This document shows, one piece after another, positions 8,164 to 16,563 of a stretch of DNA of 64,000 nucleotides. This DNA comes from Flavobacteriales bacterium (GTDB taxonomy: Bacteria; Bacteroidota; Bacteroidia; Flavobacteriales; Flavobacteriaceae), in the NCBI GenBank assembly GCA_027066365.1, contig JAMONV010000049.1:1-64000 (forward strand). The letters run 5' to 3'. The position numbers and the translations under genes are program-made. The notes beneath the pieces were generated by a model that saw nothing but the letters and a program-made list of their open reading frames with translations, was not told the origin of the DNA and ran no database searches. How positions within the stretch are numbered: the first letter of the stretch is position 1; each line of letters begins with the position of its first letter.

Positions 8164-8180
8164 GGGGGGGGGGGGGGGGG
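8164..8180 (+). repeat. Homopolymer tract of 17 G
   Basis: An uninterrupted run of 17 guanines, preceded by GGGGGA and followed by TGG. Tracts of this length are prone to slipped-strand changes and are used for phase variation in several bacteria. Here the run is intergenic, about 270 bp before the acyl-CoA dehydrogenase start. Any role is unproven, and its exact length may vary between cells or reads. Confidence 0.85.
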
Positions 8181-8356
8181 TGGAGATGGATTTTGGCGGA
8201 GGGAATGCGCCCCGGGGCGTAGCGGAAATGCGCGGAGTTTTTGCCGAAGGTCCGGCGCGGCGGCGGAGGCGACCGGGGGAAGCCCCACGCACGACGCATG
8301 CCGGCCGAGAGCGGAAACGAGCACATTGCAGCGGAGCACCGGATAAGGCGCCCGAA
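8181..8356. repeat. GC-rich intergenic block with recurring GCGGA motifs, possible dispersed repeat
   Basis: About 175 bp are far richer in GC than everything around them. The block contains CGCCCCGGGGCG (a 12-bp palindrome near 8208-8219), a run of CGG repeats, and the pentamer GCGGA/GCGGC at least six times. It ends near GGCGCCCGAATAATAAT. Frames here translate to low-complexity Arg/Gly/Ala-rich sequence and are not believable genes. GC-rich interspersed repeats next to G-runs occur between genes in some Bacteroidota genomes. No second copy was noticed in this window. Confidence 0.5.
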
Positions 8357-8379
8357 TAATAATGAAAAAGAATATAAGA

Positions 8380-8417
8380 AGCGTTCGCCTTTTGAGGTTG
8401 GAGTGAAGGCGAACGCT
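8380..8417. promoter_or_regulatory. 12-bp perfect inverted repeat upstream of the acyl-CoA dehydrogenase promoter
   Basis: AGCGTTCGCCTT (8380-8391) and AAGGCGAACGCT (8406-8417) are exact reverse complements separated by 14 nt. The repeat ends 17 bp before the -7 box, so it spans the -33 region. It could be an operator. It could also be a terminator for upstream transcription, but no T-run follows on the plus strand. Confidence 0.55.
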
Positions 8418-8434
8418 ATGAAAAAAAACAATAA

Positions 8435-8442
8435 AAACTTTG
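8435..8442 (+). promoter_or_regulatory. -7-like box (AAACTTTG) 7 nt before the acyl-CoA dehydrogenase ATG
   Basis: This differs from TAnnTTTG only at the first base. The spacing to the ATG (7 nt) would place transcription start at or next to the start codon, giving a leaderless or near-leaderless mRNA. Confidence 0.5.
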
Positions 8443-8449
8443 CAAAATT

Positions 8450-10258
8450 ATGAAAACAGGAGGAGATTTTTTAATCAAGCAGACGAGTCCGGAATCGGTG
8501 TTTACATTAACCGATCTTACGGAGGAACAAAAGATGATGGCCGAAGCGGCCACGGAGTTTGTGGATAGGGAGATGTGGCCGTATAAAAGGCGGTTTGAGG
8601 AGAAGGATTATGCTTTCACGGAGGCGTTGATGAAACGAGCCGGTGAGATGGGTTTTCTGGCGATTACGTTGCCGGAGGAATATAACGGCTTGGGAATGGA
8701 TTTTTTGACGGCGATGTTGGTTTGTGACCGTATTTCTGGCGCTTCGGGGTCGTTTGCGACGGCTTACGGTGCGCATACGGGTATCGGGATTATGCCGATA
8801 TTTTTATATGGGACGGAGGAGCAGAAAGCGAAGTTTTTGCCGAAACTGGCGACGGGTGAATGGATTGGGGCGTATTGTTTGACGGAGCCGGGAGCGGGGT
8901 CGGATGCGAACAACGGTAAGACGAAAGCGACGCTTATGGAAGACGGCGAGCATTATTTGATTAACGGTCAAAAGATGTGGATCAGTAATGCGGGTTTTGC
9001 GCATTCGTTTGTGGTATTTGCCAAGATTGAGGAAAACGGGCGGACGGATAGGAAATTGTCGGCGTTTTTGCTGGAATACGATCCGTCGGATCCGAACGGG
9101 ATAACGTTGGGTGAGGAGGAGCATAAATTGGGTATTCGGGCGTCGAGTACGCGAATGGTATTTTTTAGCAATACGAAGGTGCACAAGTCGATGATGTTGG
9201 GCGAGCGCGAGGAGGGGTTGAAGATAGCGTTGAATGTTTTGAATATAGGACGTGCGAAATTGGCGGCGGGGATTATGGATAGCACGCGTCGTGTTTTGGG
9301 TGAGAGTATTCGGTATGCGAACGAGCGGGTTCAATTCGGTCAGCCGATAATCAAGTTCGGGGCTATTCGGGAGAAGATAGCGCGGATGGCATCGAAGATT
9401 TATGCAGCTGAAAATTCGATTTACCGGATGGCGAAGGATGTGGATGATAAGATAGCGGAATTGCGTTCGGCGGGATTGCCGGAGGCGGAAGCCGAGCGGA
9501 AAGCATTTGAAGATTATGCGGTGGAAGCGGCGATTTTGAAGGTTTATGTTTCGGAAATTTCGCAGGAGGTTTCGGATGAAGGCATTCAGATATACGGGGG
9601 GATGGGTTTTTCGGAGGATACACCGATGGAGAGTTTTTGGCGTGATGCGCGAATTACCCGGATTTATGAAGGGACAAACGAAATTAATCGCTTGGTTATG
9701 ATAAGCATGTTGCTACGCAAAGCAATGAAGGGTCAATTGGATTTAATGTCGCCGGCGAAGGAGGTATTGAAGGAATTGAGGGGATTACCGTCGTTTGACC
9801 GTCCGAATTATTCGATGCCATTGAGCCAATCTGCAGCGATGATTGAGAAGATGAAGAAGTTGTTTCACATGGTGGCTGGCGGTGCGGTTCAAAAATGGGG
9901 CGAGAAATTGGTATATCACGAAATGGTTGTGATGGCGGCGGCGGATATTTTGATTCAAATTTATGTGGCGGAGAGTACGTTATTGGCTACAATGAAGAAT
10001 ATGGCGAAGCAACCGGAGCATGATTTCTCGGCTGAACAAGCGATGGTGGATTTGATTGTGGCGGAAGCAGTTGAAACGGCACGCCGAAAAGCGACCGAAA
10101 TTGCGGCGAATATAGCCGATGGAGATGAATTGAAAATCATGCAAACGGGTATTAAACGCTATACGAAATTCGATAAAATGCCTGATTTAGTTGCGTTGCG
10201 TCATACGATAGCGGAACGCGTATCGAAGGATGGGCGTTATGCTTTCAACGGTTATTAG
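8450..10258 (+). CDS. Acyl-CoA dehydrogenase (long, Bacteroidota type)
   Basis: This 602-residue FAD enzyme introduces the trans-2 double bond in acyl-CoA, the first step of beta-oxidation. The N-terminus GGDFLIKQT is typical of the Bacteroidota subfamily. FAD/substrate motifs are seen in order: GAYCLTEPGAGSDA and KMWISNAGFA. The GGMGFSEDTPMESFWRDARI segment, followed by YEGTNEINRL, carries the likely catalytic Glu. A C-terminal helical extension of about 170 residues, as in VLCAD-like enzymes, makes it longer than the usual 380-residue type. It ends with a strong terminator, closing the fatty-acid block. Confidence 0.92.
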   Translation: MKTGGDFLIKQTSPESVFTLTDLTEEQKMMAEAATEFVDREMWPYKRRFEEKDYAFTEALMKRAGEMGFLAITLPEEYNGLGMDFLTAMLVCDRISGASGSFATAYGAHTGIGIMPIFLYGTEEQKAKFLPKLATGEWIGAYCLTEPGAGSDANNGKTKATLMEDGEHYLINGQKMWISNAGFAHSFVVFAKIEENGRTDRKLSAFLLEYDPSDPNGITLGEEEHKLGIRASSTRMVFFSNTKVHKSMMLGEREEGLKIALNVLNIGRAKLAAGIMDSTRRVLGESIRYANERVQFGQPIIKFGAIREKIARMASKIYAAENSIYRMAKDVDDKIAELRSAGLPEAEAERKAFEDYAVEAAILKVYVSEISQEVSDEGIQIYGGMGFSEDTPMESFWRDARITRIYEGTNEINRLVMISMLLRKAMKGQLDLMSPAKEVLKELRGLPSFDRPNYSMPLSQSAAMIEKMKKLFHMVAGGAVQKWGEKLVYHEMVVMAAADILIQIYVAESTLLATMKNMAKQPEHDFSAEQAMVDLIVAEAVETARRKATEIAANIADGDELKIMQTGIKRYTKFDKMPDLVALRHTIAERVSKDGRYAFNGY

Positions 10259-10292
10259 GAAGGACAATGGCAGCCGGTTTTTGGGGGAGGTT

Positions 10293-10323
10293 AACCGCTT
10301 CCGGGAAGGGAGCGGTTTTTTTT
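10293..10323 (+). terminator. Strong rho-independent terminator after the acyl-CoA dehydrogenase gene
   Basis: AACCGCTTCC (10293-10302) pairs with GGGAGCGGTT (10308-10317) across a 5-nt loop, followed by a run of T. Confidence 0.9.
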
Positions 10324-10441
10324 AGGTAAGGATAAATAATTGAGTCCTAAACATTTCTCCGGTTTTTGGGTATGGATCCAACACATTTGGATTCGGAATT
10401 TAAATTTTCTCCGTAAATTGAAAGCAAAAACCCAATGTAGT

Positions 10442-12454
10442 ATGAACGATTTCCAACAAGCCATACGACAAGGGATTCCCGACATACTTCCCGACGCGAA
10501 ACCATATGACCCGGATGTTAATCACGCGCCGCCGCGGCGAAATATTTTGACCAAGGAAGAGAAGAAACTGGCCGTGAGGAATGCGTTGCGTTATTTCAAA
10601 CCGGAATGGCATCCGGTGTTGGCAACCGAATTTGCCGACGAGCTGGATCGCTACGGTCGTATTTATATGTATCGTTTCCGGCCGGATTATCCGATGTATG
10701 CCCGTTCTATCGATGAATATCCGGCACGCACCAAGCAAGCGGCAGCGATTATGTTGATGATTCAGAACAATTTGGATCCGCGTGTGGCTCAACATCCGCA
10801 CGAGTTAATTACTTACGGCGGGAACGGAGCGGTTTTTCAAAATTGGGCGCAATATTTGCTGACGATGAAATATTTATCTGAAATGACCGACGAACAAACC
10901 TTGGTGATGTATTCGGGGCATCCGCTGGGGCTTTTTCCTTCGCATCGGGATGCACCGCGGGTGGTGGTGACCAACGGAATGATGATTCCGAATTATTCGC
11001 GTTTGGACGATTATGATCGCCACAATGCGTTGGGTGTTACGCAATACGGTCAAATGACGGCGGGAAGTTATATGTATATCGGACCGCAGGGCATTGTACA
11101 CGGAACGACCATTACGATACTCAACGCCAAAAGGATTATTACGGAGCGGGGTTTGAAGAAGGAAGGCGATCCGGTGTTGTTTGTTTCGGCGGGATTGGGT
11201 GGTATGAGCGGGGCGCAGCCGAAGGCGGGCAATATTGCCGGAGTGATTTCGGTGGTGTCTGAAGTGAATCCTAAGGCGGCAAGGAAGCGTTATGAGCAAG
11301 GTTGGGTGGATTATTTGACCGACGATTTGGACGAATTGGTATCTCGAGTGCGTCATGCGCTGAAGGAAAACAAACCTGTATCGTTCGGATATATCGGCAA
11401 TACGGTGCGTGTGTGGGAAAGGTTTTGGGACGAAAATATTCATATCGATTTGGGAAGTGATCAGACTTCATTACATAATCCGTATAACGGCGGTTATTAT
11501 CCGGTGGAATTGAGTTTTGAGGAAGCGAACCGGATGATGGCGAACGAGCCGGAAAAATTCAAGGAATATGTTCACAGGTCATTACGGCGGCAAGTGGAAG
11601 CCATCAACCGTCATGCCTCTCGGGGAACCTATTTTTTTGATTACGGAAATGCGTTTTTGCTGGAAAGTAGTCGTGCCGGTGCGGATATTTTGCGCGAAGA
11701 CGGAAGTTTTCGCTATCCGTCGTATGTGGAAGATATTATGGGTCCGTATTGTTTCGATTACGGGTTCGGTCCGTTTCGTTGGGTTTGCACGAGCGGTAAT
11801 CCGGAGGATTTGGATGTGACGGATCATATAGCCATGGAGGTTTTGGAAGAACTGATGAAAAACGCACCGGAACGCATTCGTCAACAGATGCAAGATAATA
11901 TCCGATGGATTAAGGGTGCAAAAGCCAATCGTTTGGTGGTGGGTTCGCAAGCGCGCATTTTGTATGCCGACGCATGGGGCAGGATTGAAATTGCCCGCCG
12001 GTTTAATGAAGCGATAGCCCGGGGTGATATTACGGCGCCGGTGGTTTTGGGGAGAGATCACCATGATGTTTCGGGTACGGATTCACCGTTTAGGGAAACG
12101 TCCAATATTTATGACGGTAGCCGTTTTACGGCGGACATGGCCATTCAAAATGTGATTGGCGATAGCTTTCGCGGTGCCACATGGGTTTCCATTCATAACG
12201 GTGGCGGTGTAGGTTGGGGCGAAGTGATCAACGGCGGTTTCGGAATGGTATTGGACGGAACGCCCGATGCGGAAAGACGATTGAAGCAAATGCTCTATTG
12301 GGATGTGAACAATGGAATTGCGCGTAGGAGTTGGGCAAGAAACGATAATGCTATGTTTACGGCAAGGAGAGCTATGAATGAAAGGGAAGATCTTCAAATC
12401 ACCATGCCTTATTTGGTGGATGATGGAATAATTAACAAGCTTTTTGAGGAATGA
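10442..12454 (+). CDS. hutU: Urocanate hydratase
   Basis: This 670-residue enzyme uses NAD+ as an electrophile to convert urocanate to imidazolonepropionate in histidine breakdown. Recognisable family segments are TYGGNGAVFQNW, LGLFPSHRDAPRVVVTNGMMIPNY, GGMSGAQPKAG and FRWVCTSGNPEDL, plus the SIHNGGGVGWGEVINGGFG region near the end. The protein is longer than the 557-residue proteobacterial form, as is usual in Bacteroidota. The start at 10442 (MNDFQQAIRQG) is chosen because the upstream in-frame codons have no conserved look. No other hut gene is in the window. The stop overlaps the next start by 4 bp (ATGA). Confidence 0.93.
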   Translation: MNDFQQAIRQGIPDILPDAKPYDPDVNHAPPRRNILTKEEKKLAVRNALRYFKPEWHPVLATEFADELDRYGRIYMYRFRPDYPMYARSIDEYPARTKQAAAIMLMIQNNLDPRVAQHPHELITYGGNGAVFQNWAQYLLTMKYLSEMTDEQTLVMYSGHPLGLFPSHRDAPRVVVTNGMMIPNYSRLDDYDRHNALGVTQYGQMTAGSYMYIGPQGIVHGTTITILNAKRIITERGLKKEGDPVLFVSAGLGGMSGAQPKAGNIAGVISVVSEVNPKAARKRYEQGWVDYLTDDLDELVSRVRHALKENKPVSFGYIGNTVRVWERFWDENIHIDLGSDQTSLHNPYNGGYYPVELSFEEANRMMANEPEKFKEYVHRSLRRQVEAINRHASRGTYFFDYGNAFLLESSRAGADILREDGSFRYPSYVEDIMGPYCFDYGFGPFRWVCTSGNPEDLDVTDHIAMEVLEELMKNAPERIRQQMQDNIRWIKGAKANRLVVGSQARILYADAWGRIEIARRFNEAIARGDITAPVVLGRDHHDVSGTDSPFRETSNIYDGSRFTADMAIQNVIGDSFRGATWVSIHNGGGVGWGEVINGGFGMVLDGTPDAERRLKQMLYWDVNNGIARRSWARNDNAMFTARRAMNEREDLQITMPYLVDDGIINKLFEE

Positions 12455-12888
12455 GAAGAATGGGAATGATTATTTTTGCATTGAGCGGAATAATGATTTT
12501 TGAATCCGTGTATAAACCTACGGCAAGCATAGAAGTGAAAATAACACATATCACGCATAAAACCGGTCAAATCGAAGTTTATTTATTTAGAAATCCCGGA
12601 AACTTTCCCGTTCACAAGGATCGGGCGTATCGTCATCAATCGGTTTCTATTGGCTCGGGGGAGGTGAAAGTAATGTTTAGGGATGTTCCATACGGCGAAT
12701 ATGCAGTGAGTGTTTATCAGGATGTTAACGGAAACGGCCGGTTTGACCGGAATTTTATCGGTATGCCTGCGGAGCCTTATGCGTTATCGGGAGAGCCGCG
12801 TTTCAGGTTTGGTCCGCCTTTATTTGGAGATTGTAAAATCCGGGTTGAAAAACCGCTTGTTCGTTTGCAATTAGAATTAAAGGAATAG
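12451..12888 (+). CDS. DUF2141 domain protein
   Basis: This 145-residue protein has an N-terminal hydrophobic segment (about 5-20), probably a signal peptide. Most of the DUF2141 family pattern follows: a strand pair ending in VYLFRNPGNFP, then DVPYGEYAVSVYQDVNGNGRFD, and FIGMPAEPYALSGEPRFRFG. The DVNGNGRFD loop looks like a calcium-binding type turn. The function is unknown in the family, and the protein is presumed exported. It overlaps hutU by 4 bp and is followed 2 nt later by the patatin gene, so the three are likely co-transcribed. Confidence 0.88.
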   Translation: MRRMGMIIFALSGIMIFESVYKPTASIEVKITHITHKTGQIEVYLFRNPGNFPVHKDRAYRHQSVSIGSGEVKVMFRDVPYGEYAVSVYQDVNGNGRFDRNFIGMPAEPYALSGEPRFRFGPPLFGDCKIRVEKPLVRLQLELKE

Positions 12889-12890
12889 CG

Positions 12891-13772
12891 GTGAAAAAGA
12901 TTGGCTTGGCATTGTCGGGAGGAGGTGCGCGCGGGATTGCGCATATCGGGGTGATTGATGTATTGAAGGAGCGAGGTTTTGTTCCGGCGGAAATTGTCGG
13001 CACAAGTATGGGTGCATTGGTGGGTGCCTTATATGCTTCGGGGACTTCGGATGCATTCCGTGATTGGATTTTAGATGCGAACCGGAAAGAAATTGTAAAG
13101 TATTTGGATTTTTCGTTGCATGAGCCGGGATTGATTAAGGGCAAGAAAATCATGAAGAAATTGGCAAGTTTTTTGCCTTATAATCGTATTGAAGATTTAC
13201 CGGTTTCTTATACGGCTATTGCTACGGATATTGTTAATGAACAAGAGGTTGCCTTGCAGCACGGGGATTTAATTTCGGCCATACGCGCTTCCATCTCCAT
13301 TCCGTTTGTATTTACGCCGGTTCATTATCGTGACAAATGGTTGGTGGACGGTGGTGTAGTGAACAATTTACCGCTCGATTATTTGAAAAAACGTACGGAA
13401 ACTTTGTCTGTGGGAGTGTGGGTGAATAGTCCGTACGGTATGGAATTATTGCCTGAAAAAATTCGTTTGAACCAATCTCGTCCCGTACACGAATCGAAAA
13501 AGATTAATGCGTATTTACATAAAATCATACCCCGTTCATCATCGGAATCGAAAGAAGAATCGCCGGGGTATTACGAGATATTGGACGCAAGCTTGCATTT
13601 GATTATGTCTAGAAATACGCAATTGATGATCCGGAAATATCCGCCGGATATCATGATTCACATTCCCAGAAAACTAGCCGGTACGTTTGATTTTTTATCG
13701 TCGGAAAAGTTATACCGTGCTGGAAGATTTTTGGCGGAAAAAGCCTTAAATGCTTATTTTTCGGGAAGATAG
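12891..13772 (+). CDS. Patatin-like phospholipase
   Basis: This 293-residue serine lipid hydrolase begins with a GTG start 2 nt after the previous stop. It has the oxyanion loop GGGARG (10-15), the nucleophile elbow GTSMG (Ser39) and the DGG motif with Asp153, which together form the Ser-Asp dyad. There is no signal peptide, so it is probably cytoplasmic or membrane-peripheral like other RssA/YchK-type patatins. Substrates are likely phospholipids or lysophospholipids, but this cannot be told from sequence. Confidence 0.9.
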   Translation: MKKIGLALSGGGARGIAHIGVIDVLKERGFVPAEIVGTSMGALVGALYASGTSDAFRDWILDANRKEIVKYLDFSLHEPGLIKGKKIMKKLASFLPYNRIEDLPVSYTAIATDIVNEQEVALQHGDLISAIRASISIPFVFTPVHYRDKWLVDGGVVNNLPLDYLKKRTETLSVGVWVNSPYGMELLPEKIRLNQSRPVHESKKINAYLHKIIPRSSSESKEESPGYYEILDASLHLIMSRNTQLMIRKYPPDIMIHIPRKLAGTFDFLSSEKLYRAGRFLAEKALNAYFSGR

Positions 13773-13788
13773 AAAAAATTCGAAATTC

Positions 13789-14262
13789 ATGGCAGCCAAA
13801 CGCAAAACGTGGATAGAGAAATTTCAATCGAAGGAAGATTTACCCAAGATTATTCGCTTGGATGAACAACAGAGGAAAAAATACAAGGCCGAAACCATGT
13901 TGGTTCCTTCGCCCGAAATGGTCTATGATTTGATGCGTATAATTCCCGCAGGGAAGATCATTACGGTTAAGGAGATACGGGAGATTTTGGCGGCCGAGAA
14001 CGGTTCGGATGTCACCTGCCCGCTTGCAACGGGTATTTTTATTTGGATTGCGGCGAATGCATCGGTGGAGATGTATGAAAAAGGTTTGACGGATTGGGTT
14101 ATACCGTATTGGCGCACGCTCAAGCGTTTCGGAGAATTGGTGAGCAAATATCCGGGTGGCATTGAAGCGCAGCGTCGTCAATTGGAAGCCGAGGGAATAC
14201 CTGTAATTGTCAAAGGGAAACGTGTTTACGTAAAGGATTATGAAAAGTTTCTGTTTCATTAG
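13789..14262 (+). CDS. MGMT-family protein without the PCHR active-site motif
   Basis: This 157-residue protein resembles the DNA-binding domain of O6-alkylguanine-DNA alkyltransferases: a VYDLMRIIPAGKIITVKEIREIL segment (in the region of the family's VW..PxGxxxTYxxIA) and a C-terminal RRxLEAEGIPV-type strand with basic residues. The usual PCHRV motif is absent and TCPLATGIF stands in its approximate position, so alkyl transfer to Cys cannot be assumed. Alkyltransferase-like or another DNA-binding role is possible. The ATG at 13789 is preferred because the upstream ATG at 13750 lies inside the patatin gene. Confidence 0.7.
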   Translation: MAAKRKTWIEKFQSKEDLPKIIRLDEQQRKKYKAETMLVPSPEMVYDLMRIIPAGKIITVKEIREILAAENGSDVTCPLATGIFIWIAANASVEMYEKGLTDWVIPYWRTLKRFGELVSKYPGGIEAQRRQLEAEGIPVIVKGKRVYVKDYEKFLFH

Positions 14263-14315
14263 GTCGGAGGTTCTGATGAAAATCCGTAATTTAGCAATTC
14301 GAAAAATGGAGTAAT

Positions 14316-14903
14316 ATGGCAGCTACACCTTCCGTAATGCTTCCACTGGGAACGGAAGCACCGAATTTTTCCTTGCCCGATACGGTGAGCGGAAAAATTA
14401 TGAGCTTTGATGAAGTGAAAGGCGACAAGGGGACTTTGGTGATGTTTATTTGTAATCATTGTCCCTATGTGAAACATGTGAACGAGGAATTGGTTCATTT
14501 GGCGAAGGACTACATGTCGCGGGGAATCGGTTTTGTTGCCATTAGCGCCAACGATGTGGAGCGTTATCCCGATGATGCGCCTGACAGGATGAAAGAAACA
14601 GCCTTGAAGCTCGGCTATCCGTTTCCTTATTTGTATGACGAGAGTCAGGAAACGGCCAGGGCTTATCAAGCGGCATGCACGCCGGATTTTTTCTTGTTTG
14701 ATAACGCAAAGAAATTGGTTTATCGCGGGCAATTGGACGATAGTCGTCCCGGGAACGGCATTCCCGTCACCGGAAAAGATTTGCGACGCGCCATGGATTG
14801 GTTATTGGAAGGCAAGACCGTTCCCGAGGCGGAACAAAAGCCTAGCATCGGTTGCAGTATCAAATGGAAACCTGAAAATCAAGATCTTGGCTTGTTCGAC
14901 TAA
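14316..14903 (+). CDS. Thioredoxin-family / AhpC-TSA redox protein
   Basis: This 195-residue protein lacks a signal peptide. It has the AhpC/TSA-type start LGTEAPNFSLPDT, then the redox motif ICNHCPYVKH with Cys46 and Cys49, and the strand GFVAISANDVERYPDDAP. The CTPDFFLFD segment carries the cis-Pro equivalent. This CNHCPYVK class is widespread and annotated as thioredoxin-family protein, with no defined substrate. A Cys in the C-terminal SIGCSIKW is also typical of the class. The 3' end overlaps the proposed menD start by 17 bp. Confidence 0.88.
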   Translation: MAATPSVMLPLGTEAPNFSLPDTVSGKIMSFDEVKGDKGTLVMFICNHCPYVKHVNEELVHLAKDYMSRGIGFVAISANDVERYPDDAPDRMKETALKLGYPFPYLYDESQETARAYQAACTPDFFLFDNAKKLVYRGQLDDSRPGNGIPVTGKDLRRAMDWLLEGKTVPEAEQKPSIGCSIKWKPENQDLGLFD

Positions 14904-16563
14904 AACGACGGCGCGTTTGATTTTCGATATGGCGGAAGAGTCCGGTATTTCGGATGCGGTTATTTCGCCGGGTTCGCGTAATGCGCCATTGATTATTGAA
15001 GCGGAGTATCGTAAGCATTGGAACAAATATGTCGTTCCTGACGAACGTTCGGCGGCATTTAAGGCGCTGGGCATGGCGCTTCGAATGCAAAAACCGGTGA
15101 TGTTGATTTGCACTTCGGGAACGGCTGTTTTAAATTATTATCCGGCAGTAGCCGAAGCTTTTTATTCGCGGGTTCCTTTGGTGATTGTCAGTGCCGACCG
15201 GCCGCCCTATCGGATCGATAAAGGCGAAGGGCAAACCATACGCCAACACGGGGTTTTGCAAAACCATACGGGATTTTTTGCTACGCTCAATACGGATCAG
15301 GCAAGCGGTGAAGATGTTAAAAAGGTTAAAACAGCATTAGAAACGGCAATCCGGAATCGTCTGCCCGTGCATTTGAATGTGCCGTTTGAAGAGCCTTTAT
15401 ATGAAACCGTTGCGTCGTGTGAAAAGTTCAATGTGAACATACCGACGAAATTTGCCGGCGAAATTTTGGATGACAATTTATTGGACCAAACGGAACGAAT
15501 CTGGAAAAATGCCCGCCGGAAAATGATTTTGGTATCGCAAACCGTTCCCGGTGAAATGCTAGAGAAGCAATTGGAACGTTTGTCACGGTTTTCCGATACG
15601 GTTATTTTGACGGAAAATTTAAGTAATATCGAAAGCGATCGTTTTATCGCTCACATCGACCGGTTGATTTTCCCGATGGACGAAGAGAGATTTGCCGACT
15701 ATTCGCCTGATTTGTTACTTACGATCGGGAATAATATCATTTCAAAGAAAATCAAATATTTACTGAGGCGCAATAAACCTTCGGCCGGGCATTGGCATAT
15801 CGGGGAATCGTCTGTTCGTCCCGATACCTTTGACGCATTGACAGAGCATTTCAGCATGGATCCCGGGGTTTTTTTTTCGCAGTTATTATTCCGGATTTAC
15901 GATACAACACCGGAAAGCGATTATGCCGAAAAATGGGTTAAATTGAAGCAAAAACGCAAAGAACATCATGATATTTTTTTACGGGGTATTCCGTTTGGGG
16001 ATTTGGCATTATATAATATTTTATCGGAATTGTTGGTGGAAATGCATGTTCATTGGGGCAACAGCACGGTGATTCGTTATGCACAATTGTTTGATTTTCA
16101 TCCGGGTGTGAAGCATTATTCCAATCGAGGGACGAGCGGAATTGACGGTTCGTTCAGCACGGCAGTAGGATTTGCCTTGAAATCTCCGGGCGAAAAGGTA
16201 TTGCATGTAACGGGCGATCTTTCTTATTTGTATGATAGCAATGCCATGTGGGGTGATTTTCCGAAGAATTTAAAGGTTTTGGCGGTCAATAATGGAGGAG
16301 GTGATATTTTTCGGTTTATTCCCGGTCCGTTGCAGGTGCCGGAATATGAACGGTACTTTGTAGCCAAACCTGGAGTTGATTTATTATCTTTGGCGAAAGC
16401 GTTCGGTTTGCAAACGATTCGGTTGAAGACGGAAGACCGCCGGGTGGCGAAAGAAATAATTGAAACATTTTTGGCGAATGATTCGCTTCAAGTGATGGAA
16501 GTGGAAACTTCCGGCGTTCCGAATGCTGCGATTTTGAAAAGTTATTTCGCTTCGTTGGAATAG
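14887..16563 (+). CDS. menD: SEPHCHC synthase MenD (menaquinone biosynthesis)
   Basis: This 558-residue ThDP-dependent enzyme condenses 2-oxoglutarate with isochorismate in menaquinone synthesis. The N-terminal PYR domain has VISPGSRNAPL (about 24-34) and MLICTSGTAVLNYYPAVAEA. The C-terminal PP domain has SNRGTSGIDGSFSTAVGFA and LHVTGDLSYLYDSNAMWG, leading into VNNGGGDIF. No ATG gives a sensible N-terminus. A TTG at 14887 gives MACSTKTTARLIFDM, the usual distance to the first motif, and overlaps the previous gene by 17 bp. The menB gene lies downstream beyond an opposing gene. Confidence 0.9.
   Translation: MACSTKTTARLIFDMAEESGISDAVISPGSRNAPLIIEAEYRKHWNKYVVPDERSAAFKALGMALRMQKPVMLICTSGTAVLNYYPAVAEAFYSRVPLVIVSADRPPYRIDKGEGQTIRQHGVLQNHTGFFATLNTDQASGEDVKKVKTALETAIRNRLPVHLNVPFEEPLYETVASCEKFNVNIPTKFAGEILDDNLLDQTERIWKNARRKMILVSQTVPGEMLEKQLERLSRFSDTVILTENLSNIESDRFIAHIDRLIFPMDEERFADYSPDLLLTIGNNIISKKIKYLLRRNKPSAGHWHIGESSVRPDTFDALTEHFSMDPGVFFSQLLFRIYDTTPESDYAEKWVKLKQKRKEHHDIFLRGIPFGDLALYNILSELLVEMHVHWGNSTVIRYAQLFDFHPGVKHYSNRGTSGIDGSFSTAVGFALKSPGEKVLHVTGDLSYLYDSNAMWGDFPKNLKVLAVNNGGGDIFRFIPGPLQVPEYERYFVAKPGVDLLSLAKAFGLQTIRLKTEDRRVAKEIIETFLANDSLQVMEVETSGVPNAAILKSYFASLE

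Noticed and set aside
8074-8346. Open frames running through the G17 tract (poly-Gly proteins)
   Set aside because: The predicted products are low-complexity Gly/Arg/Pro sequence created by the G-run and GC-rich block, with no conserved look.
8362-8406. Possible 14-codon leader peptide (MKKNIRSVRLLRLE) before the acyl-CoA dehydrogenase
   Set aside because: It covers the inverted repeat but has no run of one amino acid and no attenuator-like alternative hairpin, so there is no positive support.
10340-10441. Upstream extension of hutU from a TTG at 10340
   Set aside because: The added residues are Trp/Lys/His-rich and unlike any urocanase N-terminus. The ATG at 10442 fits the family.
14635-14886. 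menD extended to the ATG at 14635
   Set aside because: This would overlap the thioredoxin-family gene by about 270 bp and add a basic, unconserved N-terminus.
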